In this document: positions 17,301 through 24,043 of the stretch, one piece after another
How positions within the stretch are numbered: the first letter of the stretch is position 1
Layout of the letters: every line of letters starts with the position of its first letter
Source: an uncultured Methanobrevibacter sp.
GTDB taxonomy: Archaea; Methanobacteriota; Methanobacteria; Methanobacteriales; Methanobacteriaceae
Reading direction: 5' to 3'
NCBI RefSeq assembly: GCF_937898925.1
Contig: NZ_CALDKF010000095.1
Coordinates: forward strand, 1-31,563
DNA length: 31,563 nt
Made by a program: the position numbers and the translations under genes
Notes under the pieces: model-generated
Databases searched by the model: none
What the model was told of the DNA's origin: nothing
Seen by the model: the letters and a program-made list of their open reading frames with translations, nothing else

Positions 17301-17409
17301 TTGCTCCGAAGTTCTCCCCAGAGAGATAAATGGAATTTGCACCAGATAATATTGCTAGCTTCAAATGCTCTGCAGATCCTACAGGTGCCAATAATTCAGG
17401 TAATTTCAT
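14377..17409 (-). CDS. U32-family (RlhA-like) protein with charged insertions, 1010 aa
   Basis: Residues 1-260 form a U32 TIM-barrel-like domain starting MKLPELLAPVGSAEHLKLAI. It contains the signature EIFAHGALCYSYSGHCLLSS and four cysteines at 172, 179, 195 and 199 (C-x6-C-x15-C-x3-C), which in this superfamily bind an Fe-S cluster. Relatives such as RlhA, TrhP and UbiU/V are oxygen-independent hydroxylation enzymes acting on rRNA, tRNA or quinones, despite the 'peptidase' name. The long C-terminal part is of the RlhA (DUF3656) type, so rRNA hydroxylation is the best guess. Two Lys/Arg/Asn-rich low-complexity insertions, about residues 277-328 and 400-453, are missing from the upstream paralogue. 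GAGG precedes ATG 17409, 21 bp from the paralogue's stop, so the two form an operon. Substrate is unknown. Confidence 0.85.
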   Translation of the reverse strand: MKLPELLAPVGSAEHLKLAILSGANSIYLSGENFGARKFAENFTVPEIREAVKYAHLHNVKVYVTVNILIKEGELEKVSNYLLELYKIGVDAVLIQDVGLVKIINENIPKLTIHASTQMNLHNIEGIKWASEHNIKRVVLPRETEMNELKEIIEYAHSLGIEIEIFAHGALCYSYSGHCLLSSMQGGRSGNRGTCAQPCREKYELNINKGKRINPKNEGDYLLSPRDLSLFEHLDEIASLEVDSIKIEGRMRSNDYVATVIKNYRKRLNKLRYDKTSQALNRNIKELERKSKGKKGRSTDLKKAQDKENIAKLKAEQKLENLESLEELELVFNREFTTGHLIPKNNPMIMNRKKPGHQGLYIGKIHRYNPQTEEIHILLKENLIHIPEKGDGILIETNPNLELENNQNNAENSSKENKRSKTKQDKRAKRKEKRTRKEINRNNQDNQGNQNNGFIQTYGFDISSKPVLKDSKDKHWRKREKDKDIEGKLLVIKRVRENRRLNFPLPKGSKVYLTKKNSLLNEVKDLHHKKENHYIKKSLLELYFRIDSDNYPHLKGNLKLDNGKVITLKVKGETPWEEAIKKPISNETIKKQLLKIGDLPYYIEKITINNNKSLFSPISEINELRRRFFNELEEEIIASYKPKEEDVKIAEENINSLNEDLRKRIDLKSKVESEENDYNLSAYINSLEILKELSKKESVFNRIYLEIPPNKDFEEISQEIIENKSLQEHELNISYCVNFLKEAIEISKDQDYELIWKLPDIAHKQSKESIIKIIGILKKMNMHIDIMTSSIGLDDSLKDKFDVELYGNYPINAYNIETLLELNNYKTLSISPEIYKKNMKDLMEDYYKEMSKDTELPELELLVHGNIESMITRKELVSKKQLKLISKYNQKQRKLNKNFKESDYYIDSNEYYLKNRRDQYYPIKTNLNEDTLIILNCEELCLLDEIDYLKSIGISSFSIDARWKSLDYINDIGKVYRGIIDGETNMDESKRIIDEHCPALTKANFEKGLK

Positions 17410-17430
17410 TGTTTTTCCTCGAGTATTAAT

Positions 17431-19995
17431 TTAACAAGACTTTTCATGTATCCTTCCATTAATGAAGTTTCCTTTATTCAATCTTGATAATGTAATGTTC
17501 TTAATTTGTTCTTTTAATAAGTCTAAATCGTAAGTGTTGTCTTCCTTTAATGCCTGTGAATAAAGTGAGACAATTGTTGAGCTGTATTGAGGAGAAGAGA
17601 ATCTGCAATCGATTATGCAGGAGTTCACTCCAGTGTCCTTAATCAGTTCCACTTCATCAATTAGGCATAAGCAGTCCTTGTTTATGAAATGGCTGTGCAT
17701 ATTGTAATCGAATACAACCTTATATTTGAATTTCTTACGTTTTTGGTCTTCAAGGATTGCATAATCTGAAGAGTCCTTGACTATGAAGTCTTTTCCATCA
17801 TTAAGGTTTGAAAAGTCATCCTTACTGCTCATCACTTCAAGGTTTCCTTGGATGATTATGTTCAAGTCTACATCTTCATTTCCTTTGATGAATTGGTATT
17901 TGCTGACTAATTCCTTAATTTCTGTATGTGACAATTCTGAAGACAATATTATGCTTTTAAATCCAGCATCAGATAAGTTCTTGACATTATAGCTATTCCA
18001 GACATTTAGGTTATGATTTCCATAAACTTTGTTCTTAAAGCTTTTAGCTATTCCTGGAGTGTCATACATAATTGGAATTCTGATATTCTCTTCTTCCAGT
18101 TCATCAATGATTTTGCTGATTCTTTCTATTTCCTCATCGCTTATGAATGATGACAAGACCAATACCAATTTGTCTTCCTTATTTTCCTTACCTTTATAAA
18201 CGATGGAATATGCTTCTTTGAGTAAATCCTTGATGTTTTTAAAGTATTCCTCTTGACTTTTGTATGAAAAGGACGGATCGAAGAAATACTTATGAATCGG
18301 CAATTTGGAAGTCATCTTTAAAAGTTCCAAATTGTCTGCAAATATTGAAAGATTCAATTTTTCATTTCTAACTGGAATGCCAGTATAAGTTTTGTATTCC
18401 TTTACAAATTGACTAATAAGTTTGTTTGTTTTCCTGATTTCCTTTTTATCTGGCTTATAATAGTCCAATAATAATTCAGTAGCCTTATCCAATACTTGGC
18501 GTCTAATCTTATTAAGCTTTCCAATTGGCACAAAGCTGTTTTCAGGCATTCCATTTATGGTTAAGTTGTTGATGTAAAATGATGTTGAACCGGTTTTAAG
18601 CATTTGCTTTTCAATGTCTTCAATGCTTACAGGTCTTTTTTGTGCAGGTTCAAATCTGGTTTCTGAGATGTATCTGAAGTTGAACTCCTCTTCCTTGTTT
18701 TCATTGTTTATTCCCTTTTCGACAATCTTGAATTTAGCGCCGATGTTAAGTCTCAAATCTTCTGTCCATTTGATGTCCAAATCCAATGGTATGTTTTGCT
18801 TAATGGTTTCGCTTTTGAATTTCTTAAGGTTATCATGAGTTGACTTGGAATAGCTTAAGAGAACCTTATCCCCTTCACGGACATTTCTTGTTGTTTCAAG
18901 CTTTATGTATTCATCAGTTTGTTCCTTGATGTTGTCGATGTAGATTCCTTTGATTTTGTCCTTGTATTTGAATCCGATTCCATCGCCGATGTCAAGGTTT
19001 ATCTTGAATTCATCATTTTCCTTAGCTATTGTGATTAAATCCCCTTTCTTTTCTGTGATTTTTCCAATGTAAACTCCTTCGTGGCCAGAACTTTCTCTTC
19101 CTAAAACCTGTCCCGGCTTTTGATTAAGGATATAACCATCAGTGAATTGCCTATTGAAAACGAGACTTAAATCCTTGTCATAATCTCCTTCATCACCATC
19201 AATCAAATGTCTGTATGCATTTGTGATTGTTCCAACGTAATCTGCAGATTTCATTCTTCCTTCAAGCTTTAGTGAAAAGACCCCTGCGTCTTCTATCCTG
19301 TCTAATCCTTTGTAAACCGCAAGATCGTGAGTTGAAAGGAGGTAACCGTTTCCAACATTGTAGTTTTTGTATTTCAATTTGTATTGCTTACGGCAAGGCT
19401 GTGCACATGCTCCTCTGTTTCCACTACGTCCGCTGTTGTATGATGAAATGTAGCAGTTTCCACTGAAACAGTAGCAAAGAGCTCCATGTCCAAAGACTTC
19501 AAGCTCCATATTGATGTTGGATTCCTGCAATTTTTTAGATATTTCAGATATCTTATCAACGCTTATTTCACGTGGGAAGACTATCCTTGAGATATTGTTT
19601 TCAACAGCCCATAATATACAATCATAATCGCTTAATGTCATTTGTGTGGAAGCATGGACTTCAAGTCCAGGGATTAGGTTTTTAATGAGTTCAATGATTC
19701 CCAAGTCCTGTACAATTACCGCATCAACGCCTATTTTGTATAGGTAGAATAAGTACTTGACAACGTTTATGACTTCAAAGTTGTTTATCAAGGTGTTTAC
19801 GGTTACATGTATTTTCGCTCCATTCAAGTGAGCGTATTCCACACTTTTCTCTATCTCTTCCAGAGTGAAGTTTTTGGCAAATGCTCTTGCTCCAAACCTT
19901 TCTCCAGATATGTATACTGCATCAGCTCCTGCATTGATTGCTGTGACCAATATGTCATAGTCTCCTGCAGGTGCCAATAATTCAGGTAATGTCAT
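17431..19995 (-). CDS. U32-family (RlhA-like) protein, 854 aa
   Basis: This is the paralogue and operon partner of the next gene. It begins MTLPELLAPAGDYDILVTAI and carries EVFGHGALCYCFSGNCYISS. Cysteines at 174, 181, 197 and 201 have exactly the same C-x6-C-x15-C-x3-C spacing, so the Fe-S site is intact. Motifs SGERFGARAFAKNF, QDLGIIELIK, VHASTQMTL and KLEGRMKSADYVGT align block by block with the other copy. After the U32 domain comes a DUF3656-like region and a C-terminal domain ending in a LIDEVELIKDTGVNSCIIDCR segment. It lacks the large charged insertions. GGAGAT precedes ATG 19995. Two co-transcribed paralogues suggest either two modification sites or a heteromeric enzyme, as with UbiU/UbiV; this is inference. 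Confidence 0.85.
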   Translation of the reverse strand: MTLPELLAPAGDYDILVTAINAGADAVYISGERFGARAFAKNFTLEEIEKSVEYAHLNGAKIHVTVNTLINNFEVINVVKYLFYLYKIGVDAVIVQDLGIIELIKNLIPGLEVHASTQMTLSDYDCILWAVENNISRIVFPREISVDKISEISKKLQESNINMELEVFGHGALCYCFSGNCYISSYNSGRSGNRGACAQPCRKQYKLKYKNYNVGNGYLLSTHDLAVYKGLDRIEDAGVFSLKLEGRMKSADYVGTITNAYRHLIDGDEGDYDKDLSLVFNRQFTDGYILNQKPGQVLGRESSGHEGVYIGKITEKKGDLITIAKENDEFKINLDIGDGIGFKYKDKIKGIYIDNIKEQTDEYIKLETTRNVREGDKVLLSYSKSTHDNLKKFKSETIKQNIPLDLDIKWTEDLRLNIGAKFKIVEKGINNENKEEEFNFRYISETRFEPAQKRPVSIEDIEKQMLKTGSTSFYINNLTINGMPENSFVPIGKLNKIRRQVLDKATELLLDYYKPDKKEIRKTNKLISQFVKEYKTYTGIPVRNEKLNLSIFADNLELLKMTSKLPIHKYFFDPSFSYKSQEEYFKNIKDLLKEAYSIVYKGKENKEDKLVLVLSSFISDEEIERISKIIDELEEENIRIPIMYDTPGIAKSFKNKVYGNHNLNVWNSYNVKNLSDAGFKSIILSSELSHTEIKELVSKYQFIKGNEDVDLNIIIQGNLEVMSSKDDFSNLNDGKDFIVKDSSDYAILEDQKRKKFKYKVVFDYNMHSHFINKDCLCLIDEVELIKDTGVNSCIIDCRFSSPQYSSTIVSLYSQALKEDNTYDLDLLKEQIKNITLSRLNKGNFINGRIHEKSC

Positions 19996-20214
19996 TAAGT
20001 AATCTCCTATAATTTTGATTTTAAGTTTTGATTGTATCTTATGATTTTCAGTATTTTTTAGCTATTTAATTTAAGAAATTCAGATTATTTTTTTTTAAAT
20101 AGTTTAACTATTAATAAATATGTTAATTTTATTATATAATGTTTTTAATATTAAATAAGATAATGTATTGTTTTTTTAGGGTAGCTTTTGAAAATAATTA
20201 AAATTACAATAAAA

Positions 20215-20222
20215 TTATATAT
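20215..20222 (+). promoter_or_regulatory. TATA box of a probably leaderless thymidylate kinase transcript
   Basis: TTATATAT at 20215-20222 has its centre 26-27 bases before the A of ATG 20245. This is the archaeal TATA to start distance, and no ribosome site precedes the ATG. The transcript is therefore likely to begin at or next to the start codon. Confidence 0.5.
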
Positions 20223-20244
20223 TCTTAAAAATAAATTCTATCTT

Positions 20245-20835
20245 ATGTATATTGTATTGGAAGGAATAGATGGTGCTGGAAAATCAACTCAGATTAAACT
20301 CCTAAAGGAATGGTTAGAGAATAACGGTTTAAACGTAGAGACAATTGTTGAACCTACAGATATGGAAGTGGGCAAGCTCATTCGTCAGCTATTGACCAGA
20401 TCTGATGCTGAATCCGATTCTATGCAAAAGACCTTGGGATTGTTATTTGCAGCAGATAGAATGATGCTAATGGATAAAATTGAAAGATTGGAAAATGAAA
20501 GTACTGTTGTAATCAGTGACAGATCTTTCTATTCAAGTTTGGCTTATCAAAGTCCTCAAGAATGGATTAAAGAGATAAATAAATATGCTAAGATTCCTGA
20601 TTTGGTTTTGCTCTTGGATTTGGATGTCAAAAAATCTGTTCAAAGATGTGATGGAACTGATGAATTTGAAAATGAAGAGTTTTTAACTGGAGTTAAACAA
20701 AACTATTTGGACTTGGCCAAATCTAATGATAATATTAAAATAATTGATGCGAATAATGGTCCGAATAAAGTGTCTTCTGATATAAAAAAAGCTGTGGCTC
20801 CATTATTTGACATTTGCAAAGATTGCATAGCTTAA
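20245..20835 (+). CDS. tmk: Thymidylate kinase
   Basis: The enzyme phosphorylates dTMP to dTDP with ATP. From ATG 20245 the 196-aa protein starts MYIVLEGIDGAGKSTQIKLL, with the P-loop at residues 7-14. It has the DRS motif ISDRSFYSSLAYQ (about 90-102) and the LLLDLDVKKSVQR strand-helix typical of the family, and its length is normal. The open frame extends 19 codons upstream to a TTG at 20188, but that extension is Lys/Ile-rich and not part of the family. The absence of a ribosome site and the position of the TATA box favour a leaderless start at 20245. It converges with the 68-aa gene; a stem with a T-run lies between them. Confidence 0.93.
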   Translation: MYIVLEGIDGAGKSTQIKLLKEWLENNGLNVETIVEPTDMEVGKLIRQLLTRSDAESDSMQKTLGLLFAADRMMLMDKIERLENESTVVISDRSFYSSLAYQSPQEWIKEINKYAKIPDLVLLLDLDVKKSVQRCDGTDEFENEEFLTGVKQNYLDLAKSNDNIKIIDANNGPNKVSSDIKKAVAPLFDICKDCIA

Positions 20836-20855
20836 ATAAAAAAAGTAAGAAAGCA

Positions 20856-20885
20856 AATTAGATTATTTGTCTAATTCTTTTTTTT
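20856..20885 (+). terminator. Hairpin plus T-run behind tmk
   Basis: AATTAGA (20856-20862) pairs with TCTAATT (20870-20876) around a seven-base loop, followed by C and eight T. The element lies between the convergent tmk and 68-aa genes. The T-run orientation serves the + strand. Confidence 0.6.
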
Positions 20886-20892
20886 AATTAGA

Positions 20893-21099
20893 TTATCTTC
20901 TATCTAATTCGTCTAATCTTTCTTTCATTACTTTAACAATGTAATCTTGTGCTTTTTCAAGCTCTTCTTTTGTACCTAGAAGTTTTGGTCCAAATTCAGT
21001 TTGCTTCAACTCAACATCGAACTGTTCAATAACATGAGCAAGCATTTGTTCTCCAATACCGTTGGTAAGTTTCATTTCATATACTGGTTCTTCTTCCAT
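20893..21099 (-). CDS. Small conserved-looking protein, 68 aa, unknown function
   Basis: I cannot name the family. The gene has a good GAGGG-type ribosome site before ATG 21099 and lies 63 bp downstream of the TyrRS gene on the same strand, so it is probably part of that transcript. The protein is predicted soluble. A short strand-helix-strand-helix pattern is visible (VYEMKLTN, IGEQMLAHVIEQF, DVELKQTEFGPKLLG, KEELEKAQDYIVKVMKERL), compatible with a small alpha/beta domain. The last helix is strongly charged and amphipathic. Its setting among translation genes hints at a translation-linked role, but nothing in the sequence proves it. Confidence 0.7.
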   Translation of the reverse strand: MEEEPVYEMKLTNGIGEQMLAHVIEQFDVELKQTEFGPKLLGTKEELEKAQDYIVKVMKERLDELDRR

Positions 21100-21162
21100 T
21101 CTATCCCTCTTTTTAATCTTTTTTTAAAAATTAATAATTATAATTTTTTAATTTTATTTTAA

Positions 21163-22128
21163 TTACTCTTGTGACTCCATAAATTCTCTAACTGGTTTTA
21201 AGAAATCAATCAAGTATTGTGTAATTGCATTCTTCAAGTCCATTGGGTGTAAGTTTTCTTCCCCATACATTGTGTATAGTTCATCTTTGTTGAGTTCAAG
21301 ATTTCCACCGAATTTCTCAGGTCTTTCTATAAGCAAAGTGTCTTGTTGTGAGAAAACGAAATGGTCTGCAATTTCCAAAATAGGGTTTCCTTCAGTTTCT
21401 CCCATTGGACAGTAGCTTTTCTTGATTTTATCCTTGATAGTCTTTTCATCATCATCAACAGCTATGTAGTTTCCTTTGCTTGAGGACATCTTGTCATCAC
21501 CGTCAAGACCATGAATCAAAGGAGTGTGAATACAGACAGGAGCTTCTTTTCCTATTCTAGGCAAGTTTTCCCTTGCTAACATTTGGATTTTTCTTTGTTC
21601 CATACCTCCTAAAGCAACATCCACTTCTAAAGCTGACATGTCTGCAGTTTGCATCAATGGATAAACTACACTAGCCACTTTTGGATTGTCATCATGTCTG
21701 CTGACTTGATCCATACTTCTTTTTGCCCTTTTTAAGGTGGTTAAAGTAGCTAATTGGTAAACGTCATTGGTGTATTCGCTTCCGGTTTGGAAAGAGGAAC
21801 CTAAAATGTATTCAGTGTCATCAGCGAGTCCTAATCCTTGGAAGCATCTTTTATTGTATTCTGCAGTTTCAGCTATTTCCTCTACAGTTCCTTTTCCATT
21901 CAAGAAAGCATGATAATCTGCAAGCAAGATTTTGATTTTAAATCCTAAGTCTTGTAATTGTTTAAGTTTCATTATTGTTACTGCATGACCTAAATGAATT
22001 TTTCCAGAAGGTTCATATCCAGTATAAGCAATAGGATGCTCTTTTTCAAGCTTTTCTTTCAATTCATCTACATCAATGATTTCTAAAGTTCCTTCTTGAA
22101 TTAATTCAATTTTTTCTTCAATGTTCAT
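21163..22128 (-). CDS. tyrS: Tyrosyl-tRNA synthetase, archaeal type
   Basis: The enzyme charges tRNA-Tyr. The class I signature HLGH (residues 45-48, in SGKIHLGHAV) and the KMSSS loop (213-217, in DDKMSSSKG) are present. The tyrosine-pocket residues are in AYTGYEPSG (about 34-42), and SALEVDVALGGMEQRKI is the typical substrate-binding block. Length is 321 aa, matching compact archaeal and eukaryotic cytosolic TyrRS cores and lacking the C-terminal S4 domain of bacterial enzymes. The closely related TrpRS is excluded by the tyrosine-type QxxD/GGxxQR block. It lies 80 bp after nmd3 and before the 68-aa gene, all on the - strand. Confidence 0.93.
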   Translation of the reverse strand: MNIEEKIELIQEGTLEIIDVDELKEKLEKEHPIAYTGYEPSGKIHLGHAVTIMKLKQLQDLGFKIKILLADYHAFLNGKGTVEEIAETAEYNKRCFQGLGLADDTEYILGSSFQTGSEYTNDVYQLATLTTLKRAKRSMDQVSRHDDNPKVASVVYPLMQTADMSALEVDVALGGMEQRKIQMLARENLPRIGKEAPVCIHTPLIHGLDGDDKMSSSKGNYIAVDDDEKTIKDKIKKSYCPMGETEGNPILEIADHFVFSQQDTLLIERPEKFGGNLELNKDELYTMYGEENLHPMDLKNAITQYLIDFLKPVREFMESQE

Positions 22129-22208
22129 GTAATCACACTTTTGTTTTTGTAATTGGTTATTTATTGGTTATTAGATAATTATTATAATTATGATTTTTTG
22201 CTATAATT

Positions 22209-23249
22209 TTAGATTATATAGATTTTTCCATCTATTTTGATTACATCAATCTCTTCGCTGATATTGATTTTCTCTAATTTTTCAGTCATTTCCAAATCGA
22301 TTGGACTATAGTCATCAGGATCAAGAATCTGAAGTGCATTTGGAGATTTTGCTGTAACAATCGCTTTTTGAACTCCTTCCAAATGCTCTATTTTTTCTAT
22401 GGAATCGTATTCTCTCCATTTTAAAGATATTATGTCTTGATTTTCCAGGTTTATGACTTGAATCCTGTTTCCATCAACATCGCTCACTTGATAAACGTTA
22501 TCATGATATTTTACGAAATCTTCCTTAACGAATTTTGGAAGTCTTAATGCTATCCAAATTCTATATAATCCTTTTCCTGTGGACTTGTCTTCACTTATGA
22601 GTCTTGGAGATTCTTTAGTGGTTCCTCCAAATTCCTCTTTAAGATGCTCTACAACCTTTTTTGCAGATTTTAAAGATCCAATGTAATAGTCATTTCCTTC
22701 CTTAAGCTTTGCAACTTGAGGAATATAAGCCAATTTGTCCTTTTTGAATTGCTTATCAAGGGTTCTATTGATTATCTCTTCAGCAATAGCTATTTCTTCA
22801 TCTTTAAGTTCCCTATCATCGGCACGCAATTGAATTGCTGCCTCATAGTATCCTGCATTTCTTTTACTGCAGTCAGGGCAAACTGAATAATTAATCTTTA
22901 CATCTGGAGTGTGTGTTTCAACCACTTCTTCTCCTAAAACAGTTGCAACAGCTTCAACATAACATTCTGCAATTGTTCCTCGCATCTGGTCGATTTCAAG
23001 TTCTATCTCTTCATTTTCAGCCAAGTCGGAAATGGTTATGTTTCTCTCCAATGCTCTATAGATGATTTCCTCTTCAGGAATGTACTCATCTTTCCATTTC
23101 CCCTCTTCTAATTTGGCATTGCAGTGCTTGCAGATGGTTACAGTGATATTTTCCGGAATTTCCATAAGTTGGAATTTCTTTAAAAAACAGTTTTTGCAGA
23201 TTCCATCTATCATTTCAACGTCTGTTGCACCACATTCTGGACAAAACAT
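22209..23249 (-). CDS. nmd3: NMD3-family ribosome biogenesis protein
   Basis: Archaeal NMD3 corresponds to the eukaryotic 60S export adaptor, but archaea have no nucleus and its role is presumed to be in large-subunit maturation or ribosome dissociation. The N-terminal zinc region is visible with Cys3, 6, 18, 21, 40, 43, 124 and 127, two four-Cys sites. Then come the characteristic NMD3 core (YYEAAIQLR and the YIGSLKSAKKVVEHLKEEFGG segment) and a C-terminal eIF5A/SH3-like part with VYQVSDVDGNRIQVINLE. The 346-aa length is normal for archaea. No clear ribosome site precedes ATG 23249; a perfect palindrome (23305-23320) lies about 60 bases upstream. It sits 106 bp after aIF2-beta. Confidence 0.92.
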   Translation of the reverse strand: MFCPECGATDVEMIDGICKNCFLKKFQLMEIPENITVTICKHCNAKLEEGKWKDEYIPEEEIIYRALERNITISDLAENEEIELEIDQMRGTIAECYVEAVATVLGEEVVETHTPDVKINYSVCPDCSKRNAGYYEAAIQLRADDRELKDEEIAIAEEIINRTLDKQFKKDKLAYIPQVAKLKEGNDYYIGSLKSAKKVVEHLKEEFGGTTKESPRLISEDKSTGKGLYRIWIALRLPKFVKEDFVKYHDNVYQVSDVDGNRIQVINLENQDIISLKWREYDSIEKIEHLEGVQKAIVTAKSPNALQILDPDDYSPIDLEMTEKLEKINISEEIDVIKIDGKIYII

Positions 23250-23355
23250 TTTAAAACACTCATAAGATGTAAAAATTGAATAAAATTAATGATTTAGTTT
23301 AAGTTTAAATAGCTATTTAATTTTTTTAAAAATAAAAAATATAAAAGAAGAGAAT

Positions 23356-23763
23356 TTATAATGGCTTAAGTGGAGCTTTTGCACCACATGCTGCACATTT
23401 TAAGATAAAGATTCTGTCTTCTCTTATGATTTGAGTATCTGGTCTGTTACATTCATGACAGATAACGTATTTTTCAATGTATTCATCGATTCTCTCATTG
23501 ATTAGGAAATGATTGAATTTACCTTGCAAGATTGCTCTTACTCCTTCTAAGTTACCTGCAGTACCTAATTCTCTTAATAAGTATTTTAATACGTGTTGTG
23601 GGTCTCTGTTTAAGGAGTCTGCCACATCTTTGAAATTTTGAATAAAGGTCCTATTACCTTGAATAACAGAGTATGCTTTTACAGGTTCGAATCTTTTTGT
23701 TTCAAATACCTCAGGAGGCAATTGATCAATAGCTCTGTTTAATAAGTTTTCATAATCGTCCAT
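23356..23763 (-). CDS. aif2b: Translation initiation factor aIF2 beta subunit
   Basis: This is a subunit of the heterotrimeric aIF2 that brings initiator tRNA to the small ribosomal subunit. The 135-aa protein has the core alpha/beta domain (VIQGNRTFIQNFKDVADSLNR, HVLKYLLRELGTAGNLEG). The C-terminal zinc ribbon has Cys102, 105, 123 and 126 (VICHECNRPDT and LKCAACGAK). The long N-terminal poly-Lys region of eukaryotic eIF2-beta is absent, as expected. A strong GAGGTG ribosome site precedes ATG 23763. Only the two-Cys-pair ribbon order and length distinguish it from eIF5; in archaea aIF2-beta is the expected form. Confidence 0.95.
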   Translation of the reverse strand: MDDYENLLNRAIDQLPPEVFETKRFEPVKAYSVIQGNRTFIQNFKDVADSLNRDPQHVLKYLLRELGTAGNLEGVRAILQGKFNHFLINERIDEYIEKYVICHECNRPDTQIIREDRIFILKCAACGAKAPLKPL

Positions 23764-23984
23764 TTTTTCACCTCTTTGGAATAGTAAAATTAATTTAAAG
23801 TAAGTATAATCAAATAAAATTTATGATAAGTTTTTATAAAATTAGTATTTGAGTTATATTAATATAAAATATATGTTTTATCATTTATTAATGTATTTAT
23901 TATATAATAATTTATATAAAGAAAAATCTTTTTATTTTTGATAAATTTATTAAAATTTCATTGAAATTTTGAAAATAAAAAATA

Positions 23985-24010
23985 GAAAAAATGCCTGATA
24001 TTTATCAAGC
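23985..24010 (-). terminator. Hairpin terminator of the MCM gene
   Basis: Read on the - strand, GCTTGAT (24010-24004) pairs with ATCAGGC (23999-23993) with one G-U pair around a four-base loop, followed directly by A and six T. It begins 34 bases after the MCM stop. Between this and aIF2-beta (23764-23985) I see only AT-rich DNA that presumably carries the aIF2-beta promoter. Confidence 0.55.
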
Positions 24011-24043
24011 ATAAAATTTAATTTTATTTACAGTCTTGACCAC

